DNA of 64,000 nucleotides from Sphingobacterium tabacisoli. Its GTDB lineage: Bacteria; Bacteroidota; Bacteroidia; Sphingobacteriales; Sphingobacteriaceae. Both the position numbers and the translations under genes were made by a program. The notes beneath the pieces were generated by a model. It worked only from the letters and a program-made list of their open reading frames with translations, did no database searches and had not been told where the DNA came from. The stretch is taken from assembly GCF_017908035.1 (NCBI RefSeq), contig NZ_JAEQMU010000009.1, forward strand, positions 111,499 to 175,498, read 5' to 3'. How positions within the stretch are numbered: position 1 is the stretch's first letter; the number at the start of each line of letters is the position of its first letter. Below are positions 50,707 through 57,657 of the stretch, piece after piece.

Positions 50707-52041
50707 ATGAAAACAAAGCAAACAAAAGCGACAATTTTGACAGCAAAACCACGGGTAAACGTAGTTACGTTGGGCTGTTCAAAGAATATTCACGATAGTG
50801 AGGTCTTGATGGGACAATTGAAAGGAAATCAGATCGACGTCGTGCATGAATCAAATAATATACAGGCCAATGATATTGTGGTCATTAACACCTGTGGTTT
50901 TATTGATAATGCGAAACAAGAGTCTATAGATACGATTCTACAATTTTCCGAGTTGAAGGATCAAGGTAAGGTAAATAAGGTAATCGTAACGGGATGTTTG
51001 TCTGAGCGGTATAAGCCCGAGTTGCAGACGGAAATCCCTAATATAGATGCATATTTTGGAACGAATGATTTACCCGATTTGCTTTCATCGATTGGGGCAG
51101 ATTATAGGCATGAGCTTCTAGGTGAGCGATTGTTGACAACACCTTCTCACTTTTCTTATTTTAAGATCGCAGAAGGATGTAATCGTCCCTGTTCATTTTG
51201 TGCTATACCGCTGATGAGAGGCAAGCATGTGTCAAAATCTATCGACGATTTAGTAAAAGAAGCTAAATTTCTCGCGTCTAACGGTACAAAGGAGCTTATT
51301 CTTATTGCCCAGGATCTTACGTATTACGGGTTGGATATATATGGCAAAAGAAATCTTTCTGATTTGTTAAGACATTTGTCGGATGTTGAGGGAATTGATT
51401 GGATTCGTCTGCAATATGCTTATCCTTCGGGATTTCCTATGGACATATTGGATGCCATGAATGAGCGAAGCAATATCTGCAACTATTTGGATATGCCTCT
51501 ACAACATATTACAGATAATATGTTGACTTCTATGCGTAGGGGGACAACGAAGCAAAAGCAAATTGACCTTGTGAATAGAATAAGGGATAAAGTGCCAGAT
51601 ATCGCATTGCGCACTACCTTGATATGTGGGTACCCTGGAGAGACAGAACGGGATTTTGAGGAGATGTTAGACTGGGTAGAAAGTACACGTTTTGATCGAT
51701 TGGGCTGTTTTACGTATTCGCACGAAGAGAAGACTCATGCTCATAATCTTGAGGATAATGTTGCAGAAGAGGTTAAGCAAGAGCGCGTAGATGCAATTAT
51801 GGAGGTCCAACAGGGAATTTCTTACGATATCAACCAATCTAAGGTTGGGAATAGTTATAAAGTATTGGTCGATCGTATAGATGGAGACTATTATATCGGA
51901 CGTACGGAGTATGATTCTCCAGAGGTTGACAATGAGGTTATTATCGCCGCAAAAGACAACTATCTCCGGATAGGGGATTTTGTGAACGTTGCTATAGAGC
52001 GGGCCGAGGATTTTGACCTGTATGGATCGGTTGTAAAGTAA
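50707..52041 (+). CDS. rimO: ribosomal protein S12 methylthiotransferase RimO
   Basis: 444 aa radical-SAM enzyme adding a methylthio group to an Asp of S12. N-terminal UPF0004 cluster cysteines LGCSKN, INTCGF, TGCLSERY; radical-SAM CNRPCSFCAIP (about residue 158, CxxxCxxC); then AQDLTYYGLDIYGKRNLSDLLRHL and a C-terminal TRAM domain (VGNSYKVLVDRIDGDYYIGRTEYDSPEVD). The SKN and DSEVLMGQL start favours RimO over MiaB. Confidence 0.95.
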   Translation: MKTKQTKATILTAKPRVNVVTLGCSKNIHDSEVLMGQLKGNQIDVVHESNNIQANDIVVINTCGFIDNAKQESIDTILQFSELKDQGKVNKVIVTGCLSERYKPELQTEIPNIDAYFGTNDLPDLLSSIGADYRHELLGERLLTTPSHFSYFKIAEGCNRPCSFCAIPLMRGKHVSKSIDDLVKEAKFLASNGTKELILIAQDLTYYGLDIYGKRNLSDLLRHLSDVEGIDWIRLQYAYPSGFPMDILDAMNERSNICNYLDMPLQHITDNMLTSMRRGTTKQKQIDLVNRIRDKVPDIALRTTLICGYPGETERDFEEMLDWVESTRFDRLGCFTYSHEEKTHAHNLEDNVAEEVKQERVDAIMEVQQGISYDINQSKVGNSYKVLVDRIDGDYYIGRTEYDSPEVDNEVIIAAKDNYLRIGDFVNVAIERAEDFDLYGSVVK

Positions 52042-52047
52042 TTTTAT

Positions 52048-52075
52048 AAAAAAAGGGGCTAAAGCCCCTTTTTTT
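52048..52075. terminator. bidirectional terminator between rimO and the amidase gene
   Basis: 12-bp perfect stem (52048-52059 with 52064-52075) with a TAAA loop; A-run on one side and T-run on the other serve both converging genes. Confidence 0.92.
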
Positions 52076-52898
52076 ATAAGTATTTCTTAAAGATGGAATA
52101 CAGAACCTTGAGATCGTATTCTGTCAGTTGGGCAGAATTGGTGTCTTTTTGAATGTAATGTTGTTTGAATGCTTTTATTGCAGCATCTAGATTCTTCACA
52201 TCATATCCAATTATTCTAAGAGCCAACCTAGGCTCAAAACCCGGGGGAACATTTTCTAGGTATTCATCGTACCAATATCCGAATCCTTTGTCAGCGAGAA
52301 TTTTCCACGGGAAACGTGAAGGGTCGTTTTTACGTGTTGGAGCGTAGTCCATATGTCCGATAAAATTTGCCTGTGGTATATTGTAACTTTCTTTGAGAGA
52401 GCTTAGTAGGTTAAGAAGGGCTTGTATTTGCTTATCTGTCCAAGGATCGGTAGTTCCATTATTATCAAGTTCTATGCCGATAGAGGAAGAGTTTAAGTCT
52501 GTATCGTTGCCCCAGCGTCCTGCGCCTGCATGGTGGCCACGATATAGATCATTGACCATTTGCACGATTTTGCCATCTCGACCAATTACATAATGAGAGC
52601 TGACACCTGCTTTAGCGTTATGAAATGTTTTTACTGTTTGTCCTAAGGAATCTTGTGCCGTATGATGAATCATTACATAATTCGGTTTTCGAATTCCGAA
52701 ATTGATAGAAGCAATCCATTCTTTATCCGTGCTTGCTATTTTTTCCAATTGCCCTTTTACAGGAGCTTCTTTATACTGTATTGCAAACTCCTTTGCTTTT
52801 TTCTTATATACTTTTTCCGTTGCGGAATATTTATTTGAGCCACATGAGCTCATTAATACTATTCCAGTGATAATTGAGATAAAGAAGTGTTGTTTCAT
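52074..52898 (-). CDS. lipoprotein N-acetylmuramoyl-L-alanine amidase (amidase_2)
   Basis: About 274 aa from the ATG at 52898; an in-frame upstream ATG adds eight residues that would spoil the signal. Signal with lipobox LMSSC (Cys19). The zinc amidase domain shows YVMIHHTAQDSLGQTVKTF, SSHYVIGRDGKIVQMV, RGHHAG, SIGIELDNNG and FIGHMDYAPTRKNDPSRFPW (His, His, Asp-type ligands). Cleaves the amide bond between muramic acid and the stem peptide, likely at the outer membrane face of the periplasm. A C-terminal ~60 aa helical extension follows. Confidence 0.92.
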   Translation of the reverse strand: MKQHFFISIITGIVLMSSCGSNKYSATEKVYKKKAKEFAIQYKEAPVKGQLEKIASTDKEWIASINFGIRKPNYVMIHHTAQDSLGQTVKTFHNAKAGVSSHYVIGRDGKIVQMVNDLYRGHHAGAGRWGNDTDLNSSSIGIELDNNGTTDPWTDKQIQALLNLLSSLKESYNIPQANFIGHMDYAPTRKNDPSRFPWKILADKGFGYWYDEYLENVPPGFEPRLALRIIGYDVKNLDAAIKAFKQHYIQKDTNSAQLTEYDLKVLYSIFKKYL

Positions 52899-53001
52899 TG
52901 TGTTTAGCTGTTTTGTGCACAATATAGGAATACTACTTTAGAATATCTTGTAACAGACTCGATTCAAAAAACAAAAAATGGTGAAAAAGGGAAAATTGAC
53001 G

Positions 53002-53009
53002 TATCTTTG
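53002..53009 (+). promoter_or_regulatory. rlmN -7 element just before the start codon
   Basis: TATCTTTG, perfect TAnnTTTG, ends 4 bp before a GTG (53014) and 7 bp before a TTG (53017). No convincing TTG lies at -33. It implies that transcription starts at or near the initiation codon. Confidence 0.55.
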
Positions 53010-53016
53010 TATCGTG

Positions 53017-54069
53017 TTGAGTACTACAAAATTGATAGATATACGGAGCCTTTCATTGGAACAATTGAAAGCCAAGCTAGTGGATATGGGTGAACAGGGA
53101 TTCCGGGCCAAACAGATTTATGAGTGGATTTGGCAAAAATCCGCTACAGATTTTGAGGAAATGAGTAATCTCAGTAAAGGTCTGAGAGAAAAATTGAAAG
53201 AGTGTTTTTCCATTAATTATGTTAAGGTCAAGCAATCACAAATAAGTAGCGACAAAACAATAAAAAGCAGTTTTTCCTTATATGATGGAAATATCATAGA
53301 GGGGGTGCTGATTCCAACACCAGACCGGATGACTGCTTGTGTCAGTTCGCAGGTGGGGTGTAGCCTGACCTGTAAGTTCTGTGCCACGGGCTATATGGAT
53401 CGTAAGCGTAACCTAAATGCAGATGAGATCTATGATCAGGTGGTACTTATTAGCAAACAGGCAGAAGAAAATTATGGACAGCCCCTCAGTAATATTGTCT
53501 ATATGGGAATGGGGGAGCCGTTACTTAATTATGCTAACATGATGAAATCTGTGGAACGTATAACTGCAGCAGATGGATTAAATATGGCTGCGAAACGCAT
53601 TACAGTGTCTACAGCGGGTATTGCTAAGATGATAAAGAAGCTCGGGGATGACGAAGTGCGTTTTAACCTTGCACTGTCGTTGCATGCCGCTAACGATAAA
53701 AAGCGAAATGAGATCATGCCCATTAATGAGCAGAATTCGTTGGCTGCTTTGGCTGAAGCGTTGAGGTACTACTATGCTAAGACGAAAAACCCTGTTACAT
53801 TTGAATATATCGTATTCCATAATTTTAATGATGAGCTACAGGACGCTAAAGAGCTAGCAAAATTTTGTAAACATGTGCCCTGTAAAGTCAATATCATAGA
53901 GTATAACCCAATATCCCTGGCTGATTTTGTAAACGCTGAAGCAGACAAAATTGAGGATTTTGCAAGCTATTTAAGGAGTCAAGGTGTGGTGACGAATGTG
54001 AGGAGGAGCCGAGGAAAGGATATTGATGCGGCATGTGGACAGTTAGCTATAAAAGAGAAAACTAACTAG
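53017..54069 (+). CDS. rlmN: 23S rRNA (adenine-2503-C2)-methyltransferase RlmN
   Basis: Radical-SAM dual-specificity methyltransferase for A2503 of 23S rRNA and A37 of some tRNAs. The open frame begins with an ATG at 52978, but the promoter box sits inside that stretch; I place the start at the TTG 53017 (MSTTKLIDIRSLSLEQLKAKL), giving 350 aa, the usual family start; GTG at 53014 is equally close. Radical-SAM CSLTCKFC (CxxxCxxC, about residue 115), ATGYMDRKRNLNADEI, YMGMGEPLLNY, and the catalytic C-terminal Cys in AACGQLA are all present. Confidence 0.93.
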   Translation: MSTTKLIDIRSLSLEQLKAKLVDMGEQGFRAKQIYEWIWQKSATDFEEMSNLSKGLREKLKECFSINYVKVKQSQISSDKTIKSSFSLYDGNIIEGVLIPTPDRMTACVSSQVGCSLTCKFCATGYMDRKRNLNADEIYDQVVLISKQAEENYGQPLSNIVYMGMGEPLLNYANMMKSVERITAADGLNMAAKRITVSTAGIAKMIKKLGDDEVRFNLALSLHAANDKKRNEIMPINEQNSLAALAEALRYYYAKTKNPVTFEYIVFHNFNDELQDAKELAKFCKHVPCKVNIIEYNPISLADFVNAEADKIEDFASYLRSQGVVTNVRRSRGKDIDAACGQLAIKEKTN

Positions 54070-54093
54070 TTAGATTTAACCGACATATTTTAT

Positions 54094-54101
54094 TAAGTTT
54101 G
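54094..54101 (+). promoter_or_regulatory. candidate comF -7 element
   Basis: TAAGTTTG, perfect TAnnTTTG, 23 bp before the GTG start at 54125. Confidence 0.45.
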
Positions 54102-54124
54102 CTTTATACCAAGGTAAACTAGTT

Positions 54125-54817
54125 GTGAATATAACTCACTTTGTAAGGGACTTACTGCATGTGCTATTGCCCAATTTGTGCCTAGCCTGTGATACGGCAT
54201 TGTTTGCTCATGAATCTATAGTATGTACCGAATGCTTATATCATCTACCTTTAACAGATTTTCATCATGATGTAAATAATGAGACCGCTAGACAGCTGTG
54301 GGGTAAGTTGGATTTTGAGGTGGCTATGTCTATGTTGTACCTGTCTAAAAATTCAAGGGTAGAACGACTTATACATCAGTTGAAGTACGGAAATAGACCT
54401 CAGATAGGACGATTTTTGGGAGAAATGTATGGGAGGATAATAAATGATATTGCTAAAGATCAGGGATTTGATATGTTGATCGCTATCCCTATTCATAATA
54501 GAAAACGCCGAGAGAGGGGCTATAATCAAGCATTCCAGTTTGGTTTAGGCCTGTCAGAATCCCTAGGTATACCTGTCCATGAGAATGTGCTGGTACGAAA
54601 GGTATACAATGTAAGTCAAACGAGAAAAAGTCGATCGGAACGATACGAAAACGTCGAAGGTGTGTTTAGTATCAATCCACAATATAGCATGTTAGAGGAT
54701 AAACATGTTGCATTGGTCGATGATATATTGACTACCGGTGCGACTTTAAGTGAGGCGGGTAGAATTCTTAAGCTATCTGGAGCTAAAGTCAGTGTGTTGA
54801 CCATTGCCCGCGCGTGA
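54125..54817 (+). CDS. ComF family phosphoribosyltransferase-like protein
   Basis: 230 aa, starting with GTG. N-terminal zinc finger (CLACDTALFAHESIVCTECLYHLP: two CxxC pairs), then a double-wing and PRTase fold: HQLKYGNRP, AIPIHNRKRRERGYNQAFQFGLGL, QTRKSRSERYENVEGVF and the PRPP loop VALVDDILTTGATL. ComF proteins help in DNA uptake in naturally competent bacteria; the role in Bacteroidota is not established. Confidence 0.92.
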   Translation: MNITHFVRDLLHVLLPNLCLACDTALFAHESIVCTECLYHLPLTDFHHDVNNETARQLWGKLDFEVAMSMLYLSKNSRVERLIHQLKYGNRPQIGRFLGEMYGRIINDIAKDQGFDMLIAIPIHNRKRRERGYNQAFQFGLGLSESLGIPVHENVLVRKVYNVSQTRKSRSERYENVEGVFSINPQYSMLEDKHVALVDDILTTGATLSEAGRILKLSGAKVSVLTIARA

Positions 54818-54831
54818 TGTTGCCTTGTCTT

Positions 54832-54957
54832 TTATTTCCGCTTGCCAGACAATGGTTTGGGACAGCCACAGTCTTTTTTGAAAATTCCACACGACTGTAA
54901 CGTAAGGAATGTTATAAGTGCTGCTAAAAACCAGGTTGTATATTTTCTTCTTTTCAT
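54832..54957 (-). CDS. hidden 41-residue lipoprotein, coupled to vanZ
   Basis: Reading the minus strand from ATG at 54957 to TAA at 54832 gives a 41-aa protein. KRRKYTTWFLAALITFLTLQSC is a good lipoprotein signal (Cys23), followed by GIFKKDCGCPKPLSGKRK with two more cysteines. The ATG overlaps the VanZ TGA (ATGA, 54957-54954), so translation is coupled. The CGCPKP end looks like a family of tiny Sphingobacteriaceae lipoproteins I have seen but cannot name. The size is below most callers' cutoffs. Confidence 0.72.
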   Translation of the reverse strand: MKRRKYTTWFLAALITFLTLQSCGIFKKDCGCPKPLSGKRK

Positions 54958-55337
54958 TTTTCTCTTTTATAAAAAAATACGAAGGCAAATGTAGCCATTC
55001 CTATACCTATGATATCTGCAACAATATCCCATATGTCTGCTGTCCTTGTAGGGGATAAGTATTGTTGAGCAGCCTCTGTAGCAAAGGCAAAGATAACAGT
55101 GCTGGATACAATTTTGAGAATACTTGTCCATTTATTTACAGACCTCTTGCTTTTCAAGATAGATTCCCAGTAGAGTATTATACATAGTACGAAAAATATC
55201 CCACAATGAACCATTTTATCAAAGCCTTCATAAAAGGTAACGCTTTTGACTTCAAAGTTTTTTGACGGTAATAGTAGTAGAACCAACATTACTAGCGCCC
55301 ATACGATTGCCCAGATATAGCTTTTTAGGTATTTCAT
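54954..55337 (-). CDS. VanZ-like family membrane protein
   Basis: 127 aa with four membrane segments (about 8-24, 40-60, 73-91, 104-123). KNFEVKSVTFYEGFDKMVHCGIFFVLCIILYWES and FATEAAQQYLSPTRTADIWDIVADIIGIGMATF match the VanZ-like pattern (D/H in the second helix, TE..Q in the third). The molecular function of these proteins is unknown. It is first in a two-gene unit with the 41-aa lipoprotein. Confidence 0.88.
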   Translation of the reverse strand: MKYLKSYIWAIVWALVMLVLLLLPSKNFEVKSVTFYEGFDKMVHCGIFFVLCIILYWESILKSKRSVNKWTSILKIVSSTVIFAFATEAAQQYLSPTRTADIWDIVADIIGIGMATFAFVFFYKREK

Positions 55338-55474
55338 CGATGCAAATCTCGGATTATTGCCCGATATAACCGTTGTTTTATTGAATTAAGTTTTGTTAAA
55401 TATTATTTAAATAAAATTATTTAACTGATTTACAGCTGTTTGTGTTTGTTTTTTAAAAAATATAGTACTGTGTA

Positions 55475-55506
55475 TTGCAAAGTACCATCTAAAGGATATA
55501 ACTTTG
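55475..55506 (+). promoter_or_regulatory. padR promoter abutting the start codon
   Basis: TTG at 55475-55477, 21-bp spacer, TAACTTTG at 55499-55506, a textbook Bacteroidota promoter. The padR ATG at 55514 is 7 bp past the -7 box, so the mRNA is probably leaderless. Confidence 0.75.
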
Positions 55507-55513
55507 TATTGTT

Positions 55514-55849
55514 ATGATAGCAGAGAATACACAGATCCAGATGCGGAAAGGAATACTTGAGTATTGTATCCTTTCAATAATCTCTAGAGGAGAGATTTAT
55601 GCTTCGGATATAATCGCAGAACTCAAGAAAGCAGAATTACTCGTGGTTGAAGGGACGCTATATCCTTTGTTAACCAGACTGAAAAATAATGGCCTACTAA
55701 GCTATAGTTGGCAAGAGTCTACTTCTGGTCCCCCACGCAAGTACTATCAGATTACTGAAGAGGGAAAGGAAGTGTTACGCAAATTAGATGTCACTTGGAA
55801 AGAGTTAGTATACGCTGTTGAAATTTCTTTAACAGGTAATAAGAAGTAA
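55514..55849 (+). CDS. PadR family transcriptional regulator
   Basis: 111 aa winged helix: QMRKGILEYCILSIISRGEIYASDIIAELKKAELLVVEGTLYPLLTRLKNNGLLSYSWQES, then PPRKYYQITEEGKEVLRKL. PadR proteins dimerise and repress nearby genes, often responding to membrane or phenolic stress. It lies upstream of the PspC gene (137 bp gap), a pairing common in Bacteroidota; control of pspC and of its own promoter is likely. Confidence 0.93.
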   Translation: MIAENTQIQMRKGILEYCILSIISRGEIYASDIIAELKKAELLVVEGTLYPLLTRLKNNGLLSYSWQESTSGPPRKYYQITEEGKEVLRKLDVTWKELVYAVEISLTGNKK

Positions 55850-55986
55850 AAGCAAACCAATTTGTCAACAGACGAATAATGAAAAAAAATATACATATGA
55901 AATATCCATGTAGCAGCAACTGCACAAACACGAATGAATATAGTTTGGATATTCCATATGACAGATAAAAGACAAATTATATACAT

Positions 55987-57612
55987 ATGAATAAGACAAT
56001 AATTATCAATATAAATAGTATAGTCTTCCATATTGAAGAAGATGCTTACGAGGTGTTGCGTAGTTATATGATTGAGATTAAGCGCCATTTCAGTCAATCT
56101 GATGATAGTGGGGAGATATTACAAGATATAGAGAACCGTATTGCTGAAATGTTTACGGAACGAATCCAAGTTGGAAAGAAAGAAGTTATCTCTATGCTAG
56201 ATGTTAACGAGGTGATTGGGCAGATGGGAAGGGTTAGCGACTTTGAGCAAGTGGACGAAATGAAAGATGAACCTTACTTGGATGAATCGAAGGAAGATTA
56301 TAAACGTGTTATTTCTGAAAGGAAATTAATGCGTAATCCCGACGATAAGGTGGTCGCAGGAGTTTGTAGTGGGTTGGGGTATTATTTCGGTATGCAGGCG
56401 AAATGGATTCGAGTCTTGTTTATATTATTCTTTCTTTTCGGAGGATCTGGAGTGCTTTTGTATGTTATCCTTTGGATTGTGATGCCAGAAGCAATTACAC
56501 GGGCTGATCGGATGTCTATGCGAGGGGAAGAACCTAATCTTCAAAATTTTAAAAAGAATTTTGAAGAAGAATTAGAAGGCTATAAAGATGATTTTTCAGC
56601 TGTAAGAGGGCATCTGAGTAACGGAGGAAAAACGGTTGGTAAGGGGATATCTACCTTTTTCCAGATTTTAGGTAAGGGCTTTGCTTTTCTGATGCTCATT
56701 TTTTGTGGAATGGTAATCATTGGTATGCTCATTACTTTTGTCGGTTTTGCAACAGGAATCTTAGGTTACCAAGATGAAATGGTATTTCCAGGATTACAAT
56801 TACTGTCAACGGGACAGGCGTTTATTGCTTTGCTTGCCGGAGTTATGGCCATTACAATTCCTTTTATAGCGCTATTGCACATTTTTTTAAGAATGTTGCT
56901 GAAAACGAGATCGATGAATACGTATCTATCGCTTAGTTTGTGGGCTGGATGGATAGTATCTATCATTCTGATTATTTTCTATTCTTTCGTGGGTATACAA
57001 GAGTATAAAGAATCGAGTACCATTAAAGTGGAGAAGATCCTAGAAAAACAAAATGTTTATCATTTCGAAGAAAAGGATATTAGGGTAATAGAAGCGGCAG
57101 CATTGGATAACGGAGATAAGAAGTATACAATGACATTCAAAAAGAAGGAGTTATCCAGATACTTAAGGAATGAAATAAACATTCGCTTCGAATATATTGA
57201 TTCATTAGATATACCTTATATACAGTATAACTATTTTGCGAAAGGGCGAACTTATCAAAGCGCCTCGGAGCGTGCATCGCATATCGACTATTTAGCAAAA
57301 CAGGATAAGGGAAAGATTGTCTTCGACAGCCATTTTGCGTTGACTACTGAAGAACCTTATCGTGACGAAGCGGTGTCTGTCGTGGTATTTCTTCCTGTGG
57401 GAGCAAAAGTAACAATAGACCAAACCATTAGATCGAAAATGTGGAACTTACCCTATTCCGACTGTAAAAAAGAATATGATAATGATGAAACTATAAAATA
57501 TACAGAATGGATTATGAGACGCTCCGGGCTACAATGTGCCCCATTGCATATCGAACAAGCGAAGAAGAAGGAAAAGAAAGTGAAGGATGCAACCATTTCA
57601 GACGAAGAATAG
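55987..57612 (+). CDS. PspC-domain membrane protein
   Basis: 541 aa. N-terminal cytoplasmic part (about 1-110) with HIEEDAYEVLRSYMIEIKRHF and DIENRIAEMFTERI resembles a HAAS/DUF1700-like adaptor. The PspC domain (about 117-170) reads MRNPDDKVVAGVCSGLGYYFGMQAKWIRVLFILFFLFGGSGVLLYVILWIVMP. Further membrane segments (about 230-260, 280-305, 320-335) precede a C-terminal beta-rich domain and a Lys-rich tail. Probably part of an envelope stress response together with the PadR regulator upstream; direct evidence is only the domain and position. Confidence 0.85.
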   Translation: MNKTIIININSIVFHIEEDAYEVLRSYMIEIKRHFSQSDDSGEILQDIENRIAEMFTERIQVGKKEVISMLDVNEVIGQMGRVSDFEQVDEMKDEPYLDESKEDYKRVISERKLMRNPDDKVVAGVCSGLGYYFGMQAKWIRVLFILFFLFGGSGVLLYVILWIVMPEAITRADRMSMRGEEPNLQNFKKNFEEELEGYKDDFSAVRGHLSNGGKTVGKGISTFFQILGKGFAFLMLIFCGMVIIGMLITFVGFATGILGYQDEMVFPGLQLLSTGQAFIALLAGVMAITIPFIALLHIFLRMLLKTRSMNTYLSLSLWAGWIVSIILIIFYSFVGIQEYKESSTIKVEKILEKQNVYHFEEKDIRVIEAAALDNGDKKYTMTFKKKELSRYLRNEINIRFEYIDSLDIPYIQYNYFAKGRTYQSASERASHIDYLAKQDKGKIVFDSHFALTTEEPYRDEAVSVVVFLPVGAKVTIDQTIRSKMWNLPYSDCKKEYDNDETIKYTEWIMRRSGLQCAPLHIEQAKKKEKKVKDATISDEE

Positions 57613-57657
57613 TCTTATTAAATAATCAATAGATTTAGTCCCTAACGATTGCCTACT

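Noticed and set aside
54773..54988. 71-codon minus-strand ORF at the comF/vanZ junction
   Set aside because: Out of frame with the 41-aa lipoprotein and overlapping three genes; the lipoprotein frame has the signal and coupling.
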